Made by a program: the position numbers and the translations under genes
The notes under the pieces: generated by a model
The model's database searches: none
The model's input: only the letters and a program-made list of their open reading frames with translations
Told to the model about the DNA's origin: nothing
NCBI GenBank assembly: GCA_001786095.1
Contig: MFVN01000018.1
Coordinates: 1-8,814 of the forward strand
Direction of reading: 5' to 3'
Length of the DNA: 8,814 nucleotides
DNA from: Candidatus Nomurabacteria bacterium RIFCSPLOWO2_02_FULL_42_17
Lineage (GTDB): Bacteria; Patescibacteriota; Minisyncoccia; Phycocordibacterales; MFVN01
Part shown: positions 1-5,833 of the stretch, piece after piece
Position numbering within the stretch: position 1 is the first letter of the stretch
How the letters are laid out: each line of letters starts with the position of its first letter

Positions 1-2
1 AA

Positions 3-215
3 CAAGGCACGGCTAGCGGAAGCTGGTCGTGGAATAATTTCAAGAAACAAGGATGGGAGGATTCCCATTCATTTCTAGTCGATTTTCCAATACAAGGTTG
101 GAAAGGTTTGTCGGTATCCCAAAACCGTCTGGCATTCGGGGAAGACCGAAAACACGCCCTGCGTCGCTCAAAAGAGCTATGCGGGGCAAGAACGGAACAA
201 AATAAAGAACAATAG
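3..215 (+). CDS. partial open frame, 3' end of an unrecognised ORF (uncertain)
   Basis: Frame 3 stays open from the window edge for 70 codons to a TAG at 213-215. The translation is rich in Trp, Lys and Arg (for example SWSWNNFKKQGWEDSHSF) and I do not recognise it. Its last third runs through the hairpin at 156-187, so that part may be read-through of an intergenic repeat rather than protein. Two competing readings weaken the call: frame 1 is also open from the edge but stops at 76-78, and one minus-strand frame is open across most of the same stretch. Only sequence upstream of this window could settle which is real. Low confidence. Confidence 0.2.
   Translation, partial: QGTASGSWSWNNFKKQGWEDSHSFLVDFPIQGWKGLSVSQNRLAFGEDRKHALRRSKELCGARTEQNKEQ
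156..187. repeat. 14-bp hairpin, CPR-type palindrome
   Basis: Arms 156-169 (gccctgcgtcgctc) and 174-187 (gagctatgcggggc) pair over 14 positions with one mismatch and two G-U pairs, around an AAAA loop. Neither side is followed by a clear T run, so this is more likely one of the dispersed palindromes of this genome than a clean terminator. Confidence 0.55.
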
Positions 216-221
216 TTTGTT

Positions 222-230
222 TGATATAAT
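222..230 (+). promoter_or_regulatory. extended -10 promoter of the DUF192 gene, probably leaderless
   Basis: TGATATAAT (TGn plus a perfect TATAAT at 225-230) ends six bases before the ATG at 237. A transcript starting at the usual distance from the -10 would begin at or next to the A of ATG, so the mRNA would lack a leader. No good -35 box and no Shine-Dalgarno sequence are visible. Confidence 0.55.
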
Positions 231-236
231 ATCTAT

Positions 237-710
237 ATGAAAAAATACCTCCAAATTTTAATTATTATTGGGGTTTTTATTGTGATTGCAATTTTATTAA
301 CACGCCAAGCGCCACTGGTAAATGTAAATATAGATAAAGAAAATTTACCGCGCGTGCGATTAGGTGGCACGACTGTTAAAGTTGAAATTGCCGATACTCA
401 AGATGAGCAAACATTGGGATTATCCGGGCGGGAAAGTTTACTGGATGGGCACGGTATGCTTTTTGTTTTCAAAGAACTCTCTGAACATATGTTTTGGATG
501 AAAGATATGAAATTTCCGATTGATATAATCTGGATTTCTGAAAATTTTAAAATAGTAGACATTAAAGAAAATGCCACGCCGGAATCTTACCCTGATGTTT
601 TTTTACCAACAGAAAAAGCCCGCTATGTACTGGAAGTACAAGCGGGCTTTTTCGCGAGTCATCGTCTAAAATTAGGCGACAAAGTGAGGATCGACGGTCT
701 TCAATTTTAA
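237..710 (+). CDS. exported DUF192 family protein
   Basis: A 157-residue protein. Residues 1-22 are a short Lys-Lys start plus a hydrophobic stretch (KKYLQILIIIGVFIVIAIL), a signal peptide or N-terminal anchor placing the rest outside the membrane. Residues about 42-155 match the DUF192 fold: the GLSGRESL segment, DGHGMLFVF at 70-78, FWMKDMKFPIDIIWI at 86-100, and the C-terminal ARYVLEVQAGFF...LKLGDKV block. Length and layout are normal for a single-domain member. The biochemical role of DUF192 is not established, so none is claimed. The start is fixed by the signal sequence and by the -10 box just upstream. The 3' end overlaps the convergent FN3 gene by 39 bp, and codons 126-139 also encode a strong terminator hairpin. 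Confidence 0.9.
   Translation: MKKYLQILIIIGVFIVIAILLTRQAPLVNVNIDKENLPRVRLGGTTVKVEIADTQDEQTLGLSGRESLLDGHGMLFVFKELSEHMFWMKDMKFPIDIIWISENFKIVDIKENATPESYPDVFLPTEKARYVLEVQAGFFASHRLKLGDKVRIDGLQF
612..653 (-). terminator. intrinsic terminator for the FN3 gene, embedded in DUF192 coding sequence
   Basis: Arms gaaaaagcccgct (612-624) and agcgggctttttc (641-653) pair perfectly over 13 bp. Inside, tgtac (626-630) pairs with gtaca (636-640), giving 18 bp with one bulged A and a five-base loop. The T/A runs make it terminator-like on both strands. On the minus strand it begins 18 bases after the FN3 stop codon, the expected place for that gene's terminator. On the plus strand it lies inside an open gene, where translating ribosomes would normally prevent it from forming. 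Confidence 0.75.
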
Positions 711-2318
711 TTCGTTTTTGTTTTTTGGAGGATACATCTTGCGAGCGAAGTAAATTAATCCTACTATAACCAGAATTAAAATTAACCATTCCAAAAGCGT
801 GTCCGGCATAAATTTATTATATCCGCCCGCCGCCGCCGCCGCGCCCTGTGAACTTAAGCGGTTGATATCGTGCGTGTAATAAGCAATAGCGTCTTCTTGC
901 GCGCGCGAATCGGGATGAGTATAGACCAAGCGCGCGGTGACGACGAGCATATCTTGATTTTTTTCAATTCGTCCGATTACGCCTTTTAATTTAACCTCGC
1001 CTCCTTCAGCCATGCTTAAGGTATCCAAATCAACCGTTAAAGCATTTTCGGATTGAGAAAAATCACCCTCGGTTGCTCCGCCAAATTCTATTCCTCGTGG
1101 CAAAAGCACCTGCAAAATGGAATTTTCCAGATTGCGCGAAGTTATATTTTTATAAGTGACGGTATAAGCGACATTTTCGCCGGTCCTAACTTCTTCTTTG
1201 TCGGATTCTATTTTTAACATAATCATAGAATTGCCGGCGACTTTATTTATGGCTGTTTTTGATTTTACGGCAGTACCAGTGTCGGCATCGTCAGTCACCC
1301 CGCCGCCGGCAGTCCGAAGAATCTTTACTTCTCCCAAACTGGTGCCGTGGGCGTTTTGGGCCACTGCCTGAAAATAATAAATAGCGCCTTTTTCCAAACC
1401 AGTCAGAGTTTCAGAAAAATCAACTGTGGAAGCTGAACCCAAAGATTTTATTGAGGTTGTCTGATTGAGCGCGGAAGTCGTGCCGTATTTGAAGTAGCCA
1501 TTGGTGGCTACGCTTTTTGTATATGCTGTGCCGTTCATTACGGCGCTGGTTTCGGTAATTGAACTCGCCAGTTTGGTTACAGCCGCCGGCACTAAACTGG
1601 AAGTGTTTGTATTGGCGGTCTGGAAACTGGAAGTGCTGCCGTAGTAAGTTTGTCCTCCGCTAGTGCGTCCAACGGCGCGGAAATAATAAGTCGTGTTAGC
1701 AGAGAGATTGGAAATAGTATCACTGAAATTACCGGTGCTGGAACCTTGGCTACCGGAAGACGTGCTGTTGGTTAAAGAGCCGGAACTCGTTCCCCAATCA
1801 AACCAACGAGTCATAGTGTTACCGTTAGGATTAATGTATCCGTTAAGAACAGCCGAAGAATTATTTATACCAGAAGCGGAACTGGTCGTGACCGTCGGCG
1901 TTCCGGTATTATTGTTTTGTTGAGTGACACCTCCGGTACTAGATTGAGTCGTAAAATTTAAAGTTGAACCGTAAATAGTTCCATCGCCGTTGTTGCCGAC
2001 AAGGCGAAAATAATAAGTCGTGCTGGGTTTAAGACCCGAGATGAATTTATTGTAATTTGAACTACCTACTCCAATGTTTAAAGAAGACGTATTAGAACCA
2101 AACGAACTTGAATCGGTGCCCCACTGAAACCAAACAGAAGTGCTTTTGCCGTTCGCGTCATAGCTTCCGTTCAAAACGGCGTAGGTTGGCCCAACTGGGG
2201 TAGCGTCCAAAGTGTTGATTATGGGCGCGACCGCTTGAGCCAAAGAAACAAAAGCCAGAAGCCCCATAAAGATGGCTCCAGTCAGCAAAATATTCTTATA
2301 AATAAAGGTTTTTTTCAT
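672..2318 (-). CDS. secreted, membrane-anchored FN3-like repeat protein with DUF11-like domain
   Basis: A 548-residue protein. Residues 1-29 are a signal peptide (Lys-Lys start, hydrophobic core, AQA cleavage-like site). Three related repeats follow at about 34-125, 141-236 and 246-337, each with an xxVLNGxxxxNG-type strand, a W/YFxWGT or YFKYGT motif and a TTYYFRAVG-type strand, typical of fibronectin-III-like domains in bacterial surface proteins. Residues about 363-470 (ENVAYTVTYKNIT...LPRGIEF) resemble DUF11/conserved-repeat surface domains. A disordered Ala-rich linker leads to one membrane helix at about 508-526 and a basic tail, so the protein is probably held in the cytoplasmic membrane with the repeats outside. 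A role in adhesion or the cell envelope is inference only. The start is supported by the signal peptide; there is no clear Shine-Dalgarno sequence. It is convergent with DUF192. Confidence 0.88.
   Translation of the reverse strand: MKKTFIYKNILLTGAIFMGLLAFVSLAQAVAPIINTLDATPVGPTYAVLNGSYDANGKSTSVWFQWGTDSSSFGSNTSSLNIGVGSSNYNKFISGLKPSTTYYFRLVGNNGDGTIYGSTLNFTTQSSTGGVTQQNNNTGTPTVTTSSASGINNSSAVLNGYINPNGNTMTRWFDWGTSSGSLTNSTSSGSQGSSTGNFSDTISNLSANTTYYFRAVGRTSGGQTYYGSTSSFQTANTNTSSLVPAAVTKLASSITETSAVMNGTAYTKSVATNGYFKYGTTSALNQTTSIKSLGSASTVDFSETLTGLEKGAIYYFQAVAQNAHGTSLGEVKILRTAGGGVTDDADTGTAVKSKTAINKVAGNSMIMLKIESDKEEVRTGENVAYTVTYKNITSRNLENSILQVLLPRGIEFGGATEGDFSQSENALTVDLDTLSMAEGGEVKLKGVIGRIEKNQDMLVVTARLVYTHPDSRAQEDAIAYYTHDINRLSSQGAAAAAGGYNKFMPDTLLEWLILILVIVGLIYFARKMYPPKNKNELKLKTVDPHFVA
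827..843. repeat. GCC trinucleotide run encoding poly-Ala
   Basis: About five consecutive gcc/cgc units encode AAAAA at residues 493-497 of the FN3 protein, in the linker before the membrane helix. Such a run could change length by slippage without breaking the frame. Confidence 0.5.
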
Positions 2319-2349
2319 ATTTTTTGTTCGCTATTTTAATAACAAGGGT

Positions 2350-2378
2350 ATTGTAGCATATCAGTTAAATCTTGTCAA
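2350..2378 (-). promoter_or_regulatory. sigma-70-type promoter of the FN3 gene
   Basis: Read on the minus strand: TTGACA (2378-2373), a 17-bp spacer, then TACAAT (2355-2350). The predicted start is near 2343, leaving an mRNA leader of about 25 bases before the ATG at 2318 with no obvious ribosome binding site. Confidence 0.75.
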
Positions 2379-2400
2379 CTAGAAAGAAATAATGTATAAT
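2372..2400 (+). promoter_or_regulatory. sigma-70-type promoter of rnpB
   Basis: TTGTCA (2372-2377), a 17-bp spacer and a perfect TATAAT (2395-2400). The predicted start at about 2407 coincides with the first base of the RNase P RNA helix P1. The -35 box overlaps the divergent FN3 -35 box by five bases, so two polymerases probably cannot bind at the same time. Confidence 0.8.
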
Positions 2401-2406
2401 AGCAAT

Positions 2407-2847
2407 GGTTTTGTGCCGGGTAGATGCCCGCCAACATTCTTTCGCAAGAAAGTTTGGGCGGGAGGAAAGTCCGAACACTTACCCATTTAGTTGGGACGCG
2501 TAGCGGGTAACGCCCGTCGTCCGCAAGGATAGAGGTGCGAACAGAGACGGATTTTTCTGAAAAGAAAAATCCGCCCCGCGGAGCCGAAAGGCGAAGTGGG
2601 GCGAGTAAAGCTATAAAGTTTTGACCTGTCCTCCTTCGCTCATTAGAGCCACGGAAGGACAACAAAACTGAAAGTTTTGTTGAAACGGCTAAATCCTTAC
2701 GTGGGTGCAAGGCTGTATCCGCCCCTTTGGCGGAAGTGCCGCATAGCCCGTCCGAAGTTTTTAACGGAGGAGGGCTTGAGCCTGAGAGTAATCTAGGGCC
2801 CAGATAAATATCTGCTTAAACAGAATTCGGCTTACGAGCGCAAAACC
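2407..2847 (+). ncRNA. rnpB: RNase P RNA (bacterial type A)
   Basis: This is the catalytic RNA that removes 5' leaders from precursor tRNAs. The ends pair as helix P1: ggttttgtgc at 2407-2416 with gcgcaaaacc at 2838-2847. The invariant blocks are present in order: gaggaaagtccgaac (2462-2476), the gggtaacgcccg region (about 2505-2516), gtgcaaggc (about 2705), gagagtaatctagggccc (about 2784-2801) and acagaattcggctta (about 2820-2834). A perfect 11-bp stem with a GAAA tetraloop (2548-2573) fits the variable P12 arm. The length of about 441 nt is slightly above the common range. The promoter upstream and the terminator downstream make it a single-gene unit. Exact ends are inferred from P1 pairing. 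Confidence 0.95.
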
Positions 2848-2850
2848 ACA

Positions 2851-2888
2851 AAATGAAAAAGTTCCGCTCAAGCGGGGCTTTTTCATTT
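2851..2888 (+). terminator. intrinsic terminator of rnpB
   Basis: Bases 2851-2867 pair with 2872-2888 over 17 bp (aaatgaaaaagttccgc with gcggggctttttcattt, two G-U pairs) around a TCAA loop, with a CTTTTT run in the 3' arm. It starts four bases after the end of the RNase P RNA. Confidence 0.8.
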
Positions 2889-2889
2889 A

Positions 2890-2961
2890 AACCCCTCCCG
2901 ACCTCCCCTTATCAGGGGAGGTGAAATCAAGTCCCCCTGATAAGGGGGATTAAGGGGGTTA
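2890..2961 (-). repeat. 72-bp double-hairpin palindromic repeat, copy A (intergenic)
   Basis: Two GC-rich hairpins in tandem: acctcccct/aggggaggt (9-bp arms, TATC loop) and tccccct/aggggga (7-bp arms, GATA loop), flanked by aacccctcc and agggggtta. The reverse complement matches 7258-7329 at 66 of 72 positions. The element as a whole is roughly palindromic. No ORF is present, so it is non-autonomous, resembling a MITE or a REP-like element. It lies between the rnpB terminator and the secA promoter. Confidence 0.85.
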
Positions 2962-2980
2962 AGGTTTTTTCCACACACAG

Positions 2981-3009
2981 TTGACTTTTGGAATAGGATT
3001 TGCTAATAT
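2981..3009 (+). promoter_or_regulatory. sigma-70-type promoter upstream of secA
   Basis: TTGACT (2981-2986), a 17-bp spacer and TAATAT (3004-3009). The predicted start is about 3015-3017, some 225 bases before the secA start codon, so the transcript would carry a long leader. Confidence 0.7.
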
Positions 3010-3015
3010 GGCCAG

Positions 3016-3241
3016 TGTGAGTGTAGGTCCTTGTGGACTTACTTATTAAAACAACAAATGCCTACATAAGGTCCCCGTTCAGCGGGGATTTTATGTTTAA
3101 GATTTCTCCCCTTTCCACTTTCCCTTTTCTACCTTATACTTTATATATCTTGCCTTTATCTGTGGCGGGCGGCTGCACTCACAATAGGCATTTGTTGGAG
3201 TTCGCATCCGCCTGCCTCAAATGCAGGGAATAGTTTTAAAA
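3016..3241 (+). promoter_or_regulatory. structured secA leader with possible leader peptide
   Basis: This gene-free stretch holds several competing RNA pairings: gtgtagg (3021-3027) with cctacat (3061-3067); the 14-bp hairpin at 3064-3096; caacaaatgccta (3052-3064) with its perfect complement at 3185-3197; and tgtgagtg (3016-3023) with 3176-3183. These exclude one another in part, which is the pattern of a switch, but I match it to no known riboswitch class. A frame from GTG 3033 (or ATG 3093) to TAG 3231-3233 would encode 66 (or 46) residues with a hydrophobic middle (FPFLPYTLYILPLSVAGG). It ends 8 bases before secA. Whether it is translated is unknown. Confidence 0.4.
3064..3096 (+). terminator. 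terminator-like hairpin (possible attenuator) in the secA leader
   Basis: Bases 3064-3077 (acataaggtccccg) pair with 3083-3096 (cggggattttatgt) over 14 bp, including two G-U pairs, around a TTCAG loop. The 3' side is T-rich (gattttatgttt). It could end a short RNA of about 80 nt or attenuate secA. It also masks the GGGGA and ATG at 3093 that would start the shorter leader peptide. Confidence 0.4.
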
Positions 3242-5710
3242 ATGCTCAAATCAATTTTTGGCGATGACAGCTCGCGTTTCCTAAAAAAGACGCGGCCTAT
3301 AGTTGAGAAAACAGGCGCTCTGGAGAGCGCTTTTTTATCGTTGACTCCTGAAGATTTTCCAAAAAAAACTGAAAAGTTTAAAAAACGTTTAGCGGATGGG
3401 GAAACATTAGAGGACATTTTACCTGAGGTCTTCGCGCTGGCGCGCGAGGCCGCCAAGCGCACACTTAATCAACGGCCATTCGACGTGCAAATCATGGGTG
3501 CGTTGGCTTTACATGAAGGCAAAATTGCCGAGATGAAAACCGGCGAGGGGAAAACTTTAGTGGCGACTTTGCCTACTTATTTGAACGCGCTGGTTGGGAA
3601 GGGTGTACATGTTGTTACGGTGAACGATTATCTGGCGCGGCGCGACGCGGTCTGGATGGGACAGATTTATACTTACCTCGGACTTTCGGTGGGCGTGGTG
3701 TGTAGCGGTAACACTTCGTATTTTTACGATCTCGACCATATTGAAAAAGATTCTACTCGCGATCAAGTTGGCGCTTATAAAGTTCTTTACGATTTTTTAC
3801 GGCCTTGCTCTCGGCGCGAAGCATATGGAGCCGATATTACTTACGGCATGGGCAGTGAGTTTGGTTTTGATTATTTACGCGATAATTTAGTGCATTCAAC
3901 GAATGATCTTTCTCAACGCGGTCACTACTTCGCTATTGTTGACGAAGTGGATTCTATTTTAATTGATGAGGCGCGTACGCCACTTATTATTTCCACGCAA
4001 GCTGAAGAGTCAGAAGATTTTTATAAAGTTTTTGCCCGCATCGCTGAAGGTTTGCATGTAAAAGATGATTTTGAGATAGACGAAAAACGTCGCGCTGTTA
4101 CTTTGACTGATAATGGAATTGAAAAAGCCGAAAAAGCGCTTGGTTTAGAAAATATTTATACGGAAAAAGGAATAAAATACGTGCATCATTTAGAAACAGC
4201 CGTGCGCGCCAAGGCCCTTTATTTGCGCGATCGCGACTATGTGATTAAGGACGATCAGGTAATTATTGTGGACCCGTTTACCGGCCGAATGATGCCCGGC
4301 CGGCGCTGGAGCGAAGGACTCCATCAAGCCATTGAAGCCAAAGAAGGCGTAAAAATAGAACGTGAAACGCGTGCCGCGGCTTCCATCACTTACCAAAATT
4401 ATTTTCGCATGTATGAAAAACTTTCCGGCATGACCGGTACGGCAAAAACTTCTGCTGAAGAATTTGATAAAGTCTACGGTCTTCAAGTCATTGAAATTCC
4501 GACTAATTGCCTTATGGTCCGCGCCGATAAGAATGATTTAATTTTTCAAACCGAAACCGGAAAATTTACGGCCGTAGCGCGCACGGTTAAAGAACTACAC
4601 ACCCGCGGTCAACCGGTTCTTCTCGGCACGGTTTCCATAGAAAAGAACGAACTACTTGCCAAATATTTAACCCGGGAAGGCGTACCGCACGAAATTCTCA
4701 ATGCCAAGAATCACGAACGGGAAGGTGAAATTATCGCTCAAGCTGGGCGACGTGGTTCTGTGACCATTGCCACTAATATGGCCGGGCGCGGTGTAGATAT
4801 TAAATTAGGTGGCCCCTCGACTTCGCTCGGGGCTGGCGCATCTACGCCGACGGCAGAGTATGAGGAAGTGAAAAAACTTGGAGGACTTTTCGTTATTGGT
4901 ACCGAACGCCACGAAGCGCGGCGCATAGACAACCAATTGCGTGGCCGTTCCGGCCGGCAGGGCGATCCGGGAGCGACGCAATTTTTCGTGTCGTTAGAAG
5001 ATGATCTTATGCGTGTTTTCGGCGGAGAAGGCGTGAAAAAAATAATGGGCCGATTGGGGGTATCCGAGGATACGCCGATTGAAAACAAAATGATTACCAA
5101 AATGCTGGAAAGCGCGCAGGAGCGAATTGAGGGTTATAACTTTGACGCGCGCAAACATACCTTGGAATATGATGACGTACTTAACCACCAAAGAAAAATT
5201 ATTTACGAACGTCGGCGGGCTATGATTGGTTCAAAAACGGAGGACATGGCGGAATTCGCCAATAAAATTGACGATGAAAACGGCGAATTTGCCCAGATTC
5301 TTTCCGAGAAAAAAACAGCATTAGGGGAAGAAGTTGCACTAACTGCCCTGTGTCGCATAGTTCTTTATGTTACAGATGTTTTATGGATGGAACATTTGGA
5401 AACGATGGAATATCTGCGTAACTCGGTTGGTTTGCGCGCCTATGGCCAGCGTGATCCGTTGGTGGAATATAAAAAAGAAGGCCTGCGTCTCTTTCGTGAA
5501 ATGGAAGAAAATTTTCGCGCGCAAGTTAAAGAGTTTTTGAAATCGCTCAAAACCGCCCCTCCGCCGGTTGGCGGAGGGGCGGAAAAACACGAAGGCGCGC
5601 ATGTGCACGAAACGAGCCGTCCGACCATCCCAGAAACCAAAACAGGGCGCAATGATCCCTGCCCGTGCGGTTCCGGCAAAAAATACAAAAAATGCCATGG
5701 AAAAAGTTAG
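3242..5710 (+). CDS. secA: protein translocase ATPase subunit SecA
   Basis: SecA uses ATP to push unfolded preproteins through SecYEG. The start at ATG 3242 gives 822 residues beginning MLKSIFGDD, like other SecA N-termini; an in-frame ATG at 3221 adds seven residues but lacks a Shine-Dalgarno sequence. In order: Walker A MKTGEGKT (98-105), Walker B DEVDSIL (234-240), the preprotein cross-linking region (about 215-360), NBD2 with RRIDNQLRGRSGRQGDPG (560-577), scaffold and helical domains, and a C-terminal zinc site CPC...CH (C807, C809, C818, H819). Three oddities: about 30 extra residues at 153-187 (YFYDLDHIEKD...LRPC) ahead of the ITYG motif; a helical wing region (about 665-700) much shorter than in E. 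coli; and two palindrome-encoded inserts (near 525-535 and 771-781). It stands alone between its own promoter and a terminator. Confidence 0.97.
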   Translation: MLKSIFGDDSSRFLKKTRPIVEKTGALESAFLSLTPEDFPKKTEKFKKRLADGETLEDILPEVFALAREAAKRTLNQRPFDVQIMGALALHEGKIAEMKTGEGKTLVATLPTYLNALVGKGVHVVTVNDYLARRDAVWMGQIYTYLGLSVGVVCSGNTSYFYDLDHIEKDSTRDQVGAYKVLYDFLRPCSRREAYGADITYGMGSEFGFDYLRDNLVHSTNDLSQRGHYFAIVDEVDSILIDEARTPLIISTQAEESEDFYKVFARIAEGLHVKDDFEIDEKRRAVTLTDNGIEKAEKALGLENIYTEKGIKYVHHLETAVRAKALYLRDRDYVIKDDQVIIVDPFTGRMMPGRRWSEGLHQAIEAKEGVKIERETRAAASITYQNYFRMYEKLSGMTGTAKTSAEEFDKVYGLQVIEIPTNCLMVRADKNDLIFQTETGKFTAVARTVKELHTRGQPVLLGTVSIEKNELLAKYLTREGVPHEILNAKNHEREGEIIAQAGRRGSVTIATNMAGRGVDIKLGGPSTSLGAGASTPTAEYEEVKKLGGLFVIGTERHEARRIDNQLRGRSGRQGDPGATQFFVSLEDDLMRVFGGEGVKKIMGRLGVSEDTPIENKMITKMLESAQERIEGYNFDARKHTLEYDDVLNHQRKIIYERRRAMIGSKTEDMAEFANKIDDENGEFAQILSEKKTALGEEVALTALCRIVLYVTDVLWMEHLETMEYLRNSVGLRAYGQRDPLVEYKKEGLRLFREMEENFRAQVKEFLKSLKTAPPPVGGGAEKHEGAHVHETSRPTIPETKTGRNDPCPCGSGKKYKKCHGKS
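4812..4833. repeat. in-frame palindrome inside secA (first)
   Basis: gcccc at 4812-4816 and ggggc at 4829-4833 flank a partly self-complementary core (tcgacttcgctc). It encodes PSTSLGA directly after the IKLGG of NBD2. B. subtilis SecA has almost no linker here and E. coli a long one, so the site tolerates insertion. The same type of sequence is a common dispersed repeat in CPR genomes, from general knowledge. Confidence 0.55.
5553..5582. repeat. in-frame perfect palindrome inside secA (second)
   Basis: Arms ccgcccctccgcc (5553-5565) and ggcggaggggcgg (5570-5582) are perfect 13-bp complements around GGTT. It encodes PPPVGGGAE in the flexible linker between the helical scaffold end and the zinc-binding tail, where length is unlikely to matter. 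Confidence 0.8.
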
Positions 5711-5731
5711 AAGGAGGCCTTGCCTCCTTCT
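5709..5731 (+). terminator. hairpin at the secA stop codon, probable terminator
   Basis: agaaggaggc (5709-5718) pairs perfectly with gcctccttct (5722-5731) around CTT. It begins within the TAG stop codon of secA. The T content after the stem is modest, so termination may be partial. Confidence 0.55.
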
Positions 5732-5742
5732 TGCATAAATTA

Positions 5743-5751
5743 TGGTATAAT
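5743..5751 (+). promoter_or_regulatory. orphan extended -10 promoter between two hairpins
   Basis: TGGTATAAT: TGn plus a perfect TATAAT at 5746-5751, with no good -35 box. Transcription would start near 5758 and meet the terminator at 5783-5816, producing an RNA of only about 60 nt, with no ORF. It may be a small RNA or a chance match. Confidence 0.3.
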
Positions 5752-5782
5752 AAAAGCGTGTCTATTTGCTTTCCTTTTTTAA

Positions 5783-5816
5783 TCAAAACGCCCCGACTTA
5801 AGTCGGGGCGTTTTGA
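5783..5816. terminator. bidirectional intrinsic terminator between secA and the small minus-strand genes
   Basis: A perfect 34-bp palindrome: tcaaaacgccccgactt (5783-5799) and its complement (5800-5816), with TTTT on either strand. It lies 18 bases beyond the stop of the minus-strand gene at 5834 and backs up the secA hairpin. Confidence 0.8.
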
Positions 5817-5833
5817 GATTGTTAGTAGTTTAT

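Noticed and set aside
1..78. 25-codon open tail in frame 1 at the window edge
   Set aside because: Too short and unrecognised; frame 3 remains open longer over the same bases, and neither can be judged without upstream sequence.
2375..2710. 111-codon open frame on the minus strand across the start of rnpB
   Set aside because: It lies over the conserved core of RNase P RNA and its composition follows the RNA helices; the RNA explains the region fully.
2890..2961. Possibility that the repeated hairpins are a CRISPR array
   Set aside because: There are only two copies, far apart and inverted, with no regularly spaced unique spacers and no cas genes.
3016..3200. Possibility that the secA leader is 6S RNA, SRP RNA or tmRNA
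   Set aside because: The ends do not form a 6S-type rod, the SRP GGAAG/AGCAG core is absent, and there is no tRNA-like domain.
4738..5100. 120-codon minus-strand frame within secA
   Set aside because: Antisense shadow of a conserved NBD2 region; Arg/Pro/Ser-rich with no promoter or ribosome binding site.
5440..5786. Overlapping minus-strand frames at the secA 3' end
   Set aside because: They are complement readings of the conserved SecA C-terminus, including its zinc-site codons.
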